Positions 7,691 through 7,767 of a DNA stretch of 7,767 nt are shown piece by piece (the first letter of the stretch is position 1; the number at the start of each line of letters is the position of its first letter). Position numbers and translations under genes: made by a program. The stretch is from positions 1 to 7,767 of the forward strand of contig JAVHRB010000078.1 of NCBI GenBank assembly GCA_036171455.1. Direction: 5' to 3'. The stretch comes from CAIVSN01 sp036171455 (GTDB lineage: Bacteria; Patescibacteriota; Gracilibacteria; BD1-5; UBA2023). The notes below the pieces were generated by a model. The model was not told the origin of the DNA. It was given only the letters and a program-made list of their open reading frames with translations, and did no database searches.

Positions 7691-7715
7691 TTCATATTTT
7701 ACTATATGAAAATAT
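7691..7715. promoter_or_regulatory. AT-rich dyad upstream of the pilus promoter
   Basis: Two overlapping seven-base inverted repeats occur here. TTCATAT (7691-7697) pairs with ATATGAA (7704-7710) around six bases, and ATATTTT (7694-7700) pairs with AAAATAT (7709-7715) around eight. They lie about 55-80 bases upstream of the -35 box. It may be an operator or activator site, but AT-rich DNA makes such repeats easily by chance. Confidence 0.25.
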
Positions 7716-7724
7716 AAATCAATC

Positions 7725-7747
7725 ACCCCGCAGCAAGCTGACGGGGT
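7725..7747. repeat. Imperfect GC-rich hairpin at the right edge
   Basis: ACCCCG (7725-7730) pairs with CGGGGT (7742-7747) and CAG (7731-7733) with CTG (7738-7740), leaving the loop CAAG and a single bulged A at 7741. The nine-pair stem is strong and stands in otherwise AT-rich sequence. On the minus strand it is followed by GATTGATTTATATTTT, which is T-rich without a true T-run, so it could be a weak terminator for an upstream gene. Its form (GC-rich stem, one bulge, short loop) also recalls REP-like or IS200/IS605-end hairpins. No transposase is visible within the window. Confidence 0.5.
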
Positions 7748-7767
7748 ATGACCTAGATCCTACAATC

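Noticed and set aside
7529..7726. 65-codon minus-strand ORF overlapping the pilB start
   Set aside because: It starts at a GTG inside the hairpin stem, has no ribosome site, covers the promoter and ends within pilB in another frame.

Overview
This window most likely comes from a Patescibacteria (CPR) bacterium of the Gracilibacteria / Absconditabacteria (SR1) lineage, in which UGA is read as glycine (translation table 25). The evidence is in the sequence. Four large minus-strand genes look broken into abutting pieces under the standard code, and every break is an in-frame TGA. Several of these TGAs fall where the protein families carry glycine: the T-G-H-L motif and the E-G-E-K-V motif of PilB, the Y-G-F-E-R-L motif of a PP2C phosphatase, and the A-F-G motif of RecJ. 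Every gene ends in TAA or TAG, none in TGA. TGG still encodes tryptophan, so reading UGA as Trp is not the explanation. I count 13 internal UGA codons in the main genes.

Layout: everything is on the minus strand, so transcription runs from high to low coordinates. The right end (7573-7767) is non-coding. It holds a GC-rich hairpin, an AT-rich dyad and a good -35/-10 promoter. Below it lie five genes: pilB-like assembly ATPase (7572-6337), a large SpoIIE-type PP2C phosphatase with helical flanks (6329-4350), pilC/gspF-like inner-membrane platform protein (4347-3115), pilT-like retraction ATPase (3104-2016) and recJ (1925-129). The first four are separated by only 2-10 bases. A 90-base gap with two strong Shine-Dalgarno sequences, each overlapping a stop codon, leads into recJ. 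Between recJ and the left edge is a promoter for a tRNA-Gly(UCC) gene that runs off the window.

How the parts fit: PilB, PilC and PilT are the motor and platform core of a type IV pilus (T4P). The phosphatase sits between pilB and pilC in the same tight array and keeps all four metal-binding aspartates of the SpoIIE/RsbU family, so a pilus-linked phosphorylation switch is a reasonable hypothesis. RecJ is a single-strand 5'-3' exonuclease. Its place downstream of a T4P motor could reflect DNA uptake and processing, or it could be incidental. No pilin, prepilin peptidase, pilM/N/O, anti-sigma kinase or STAS-domain gene is visible in the window.
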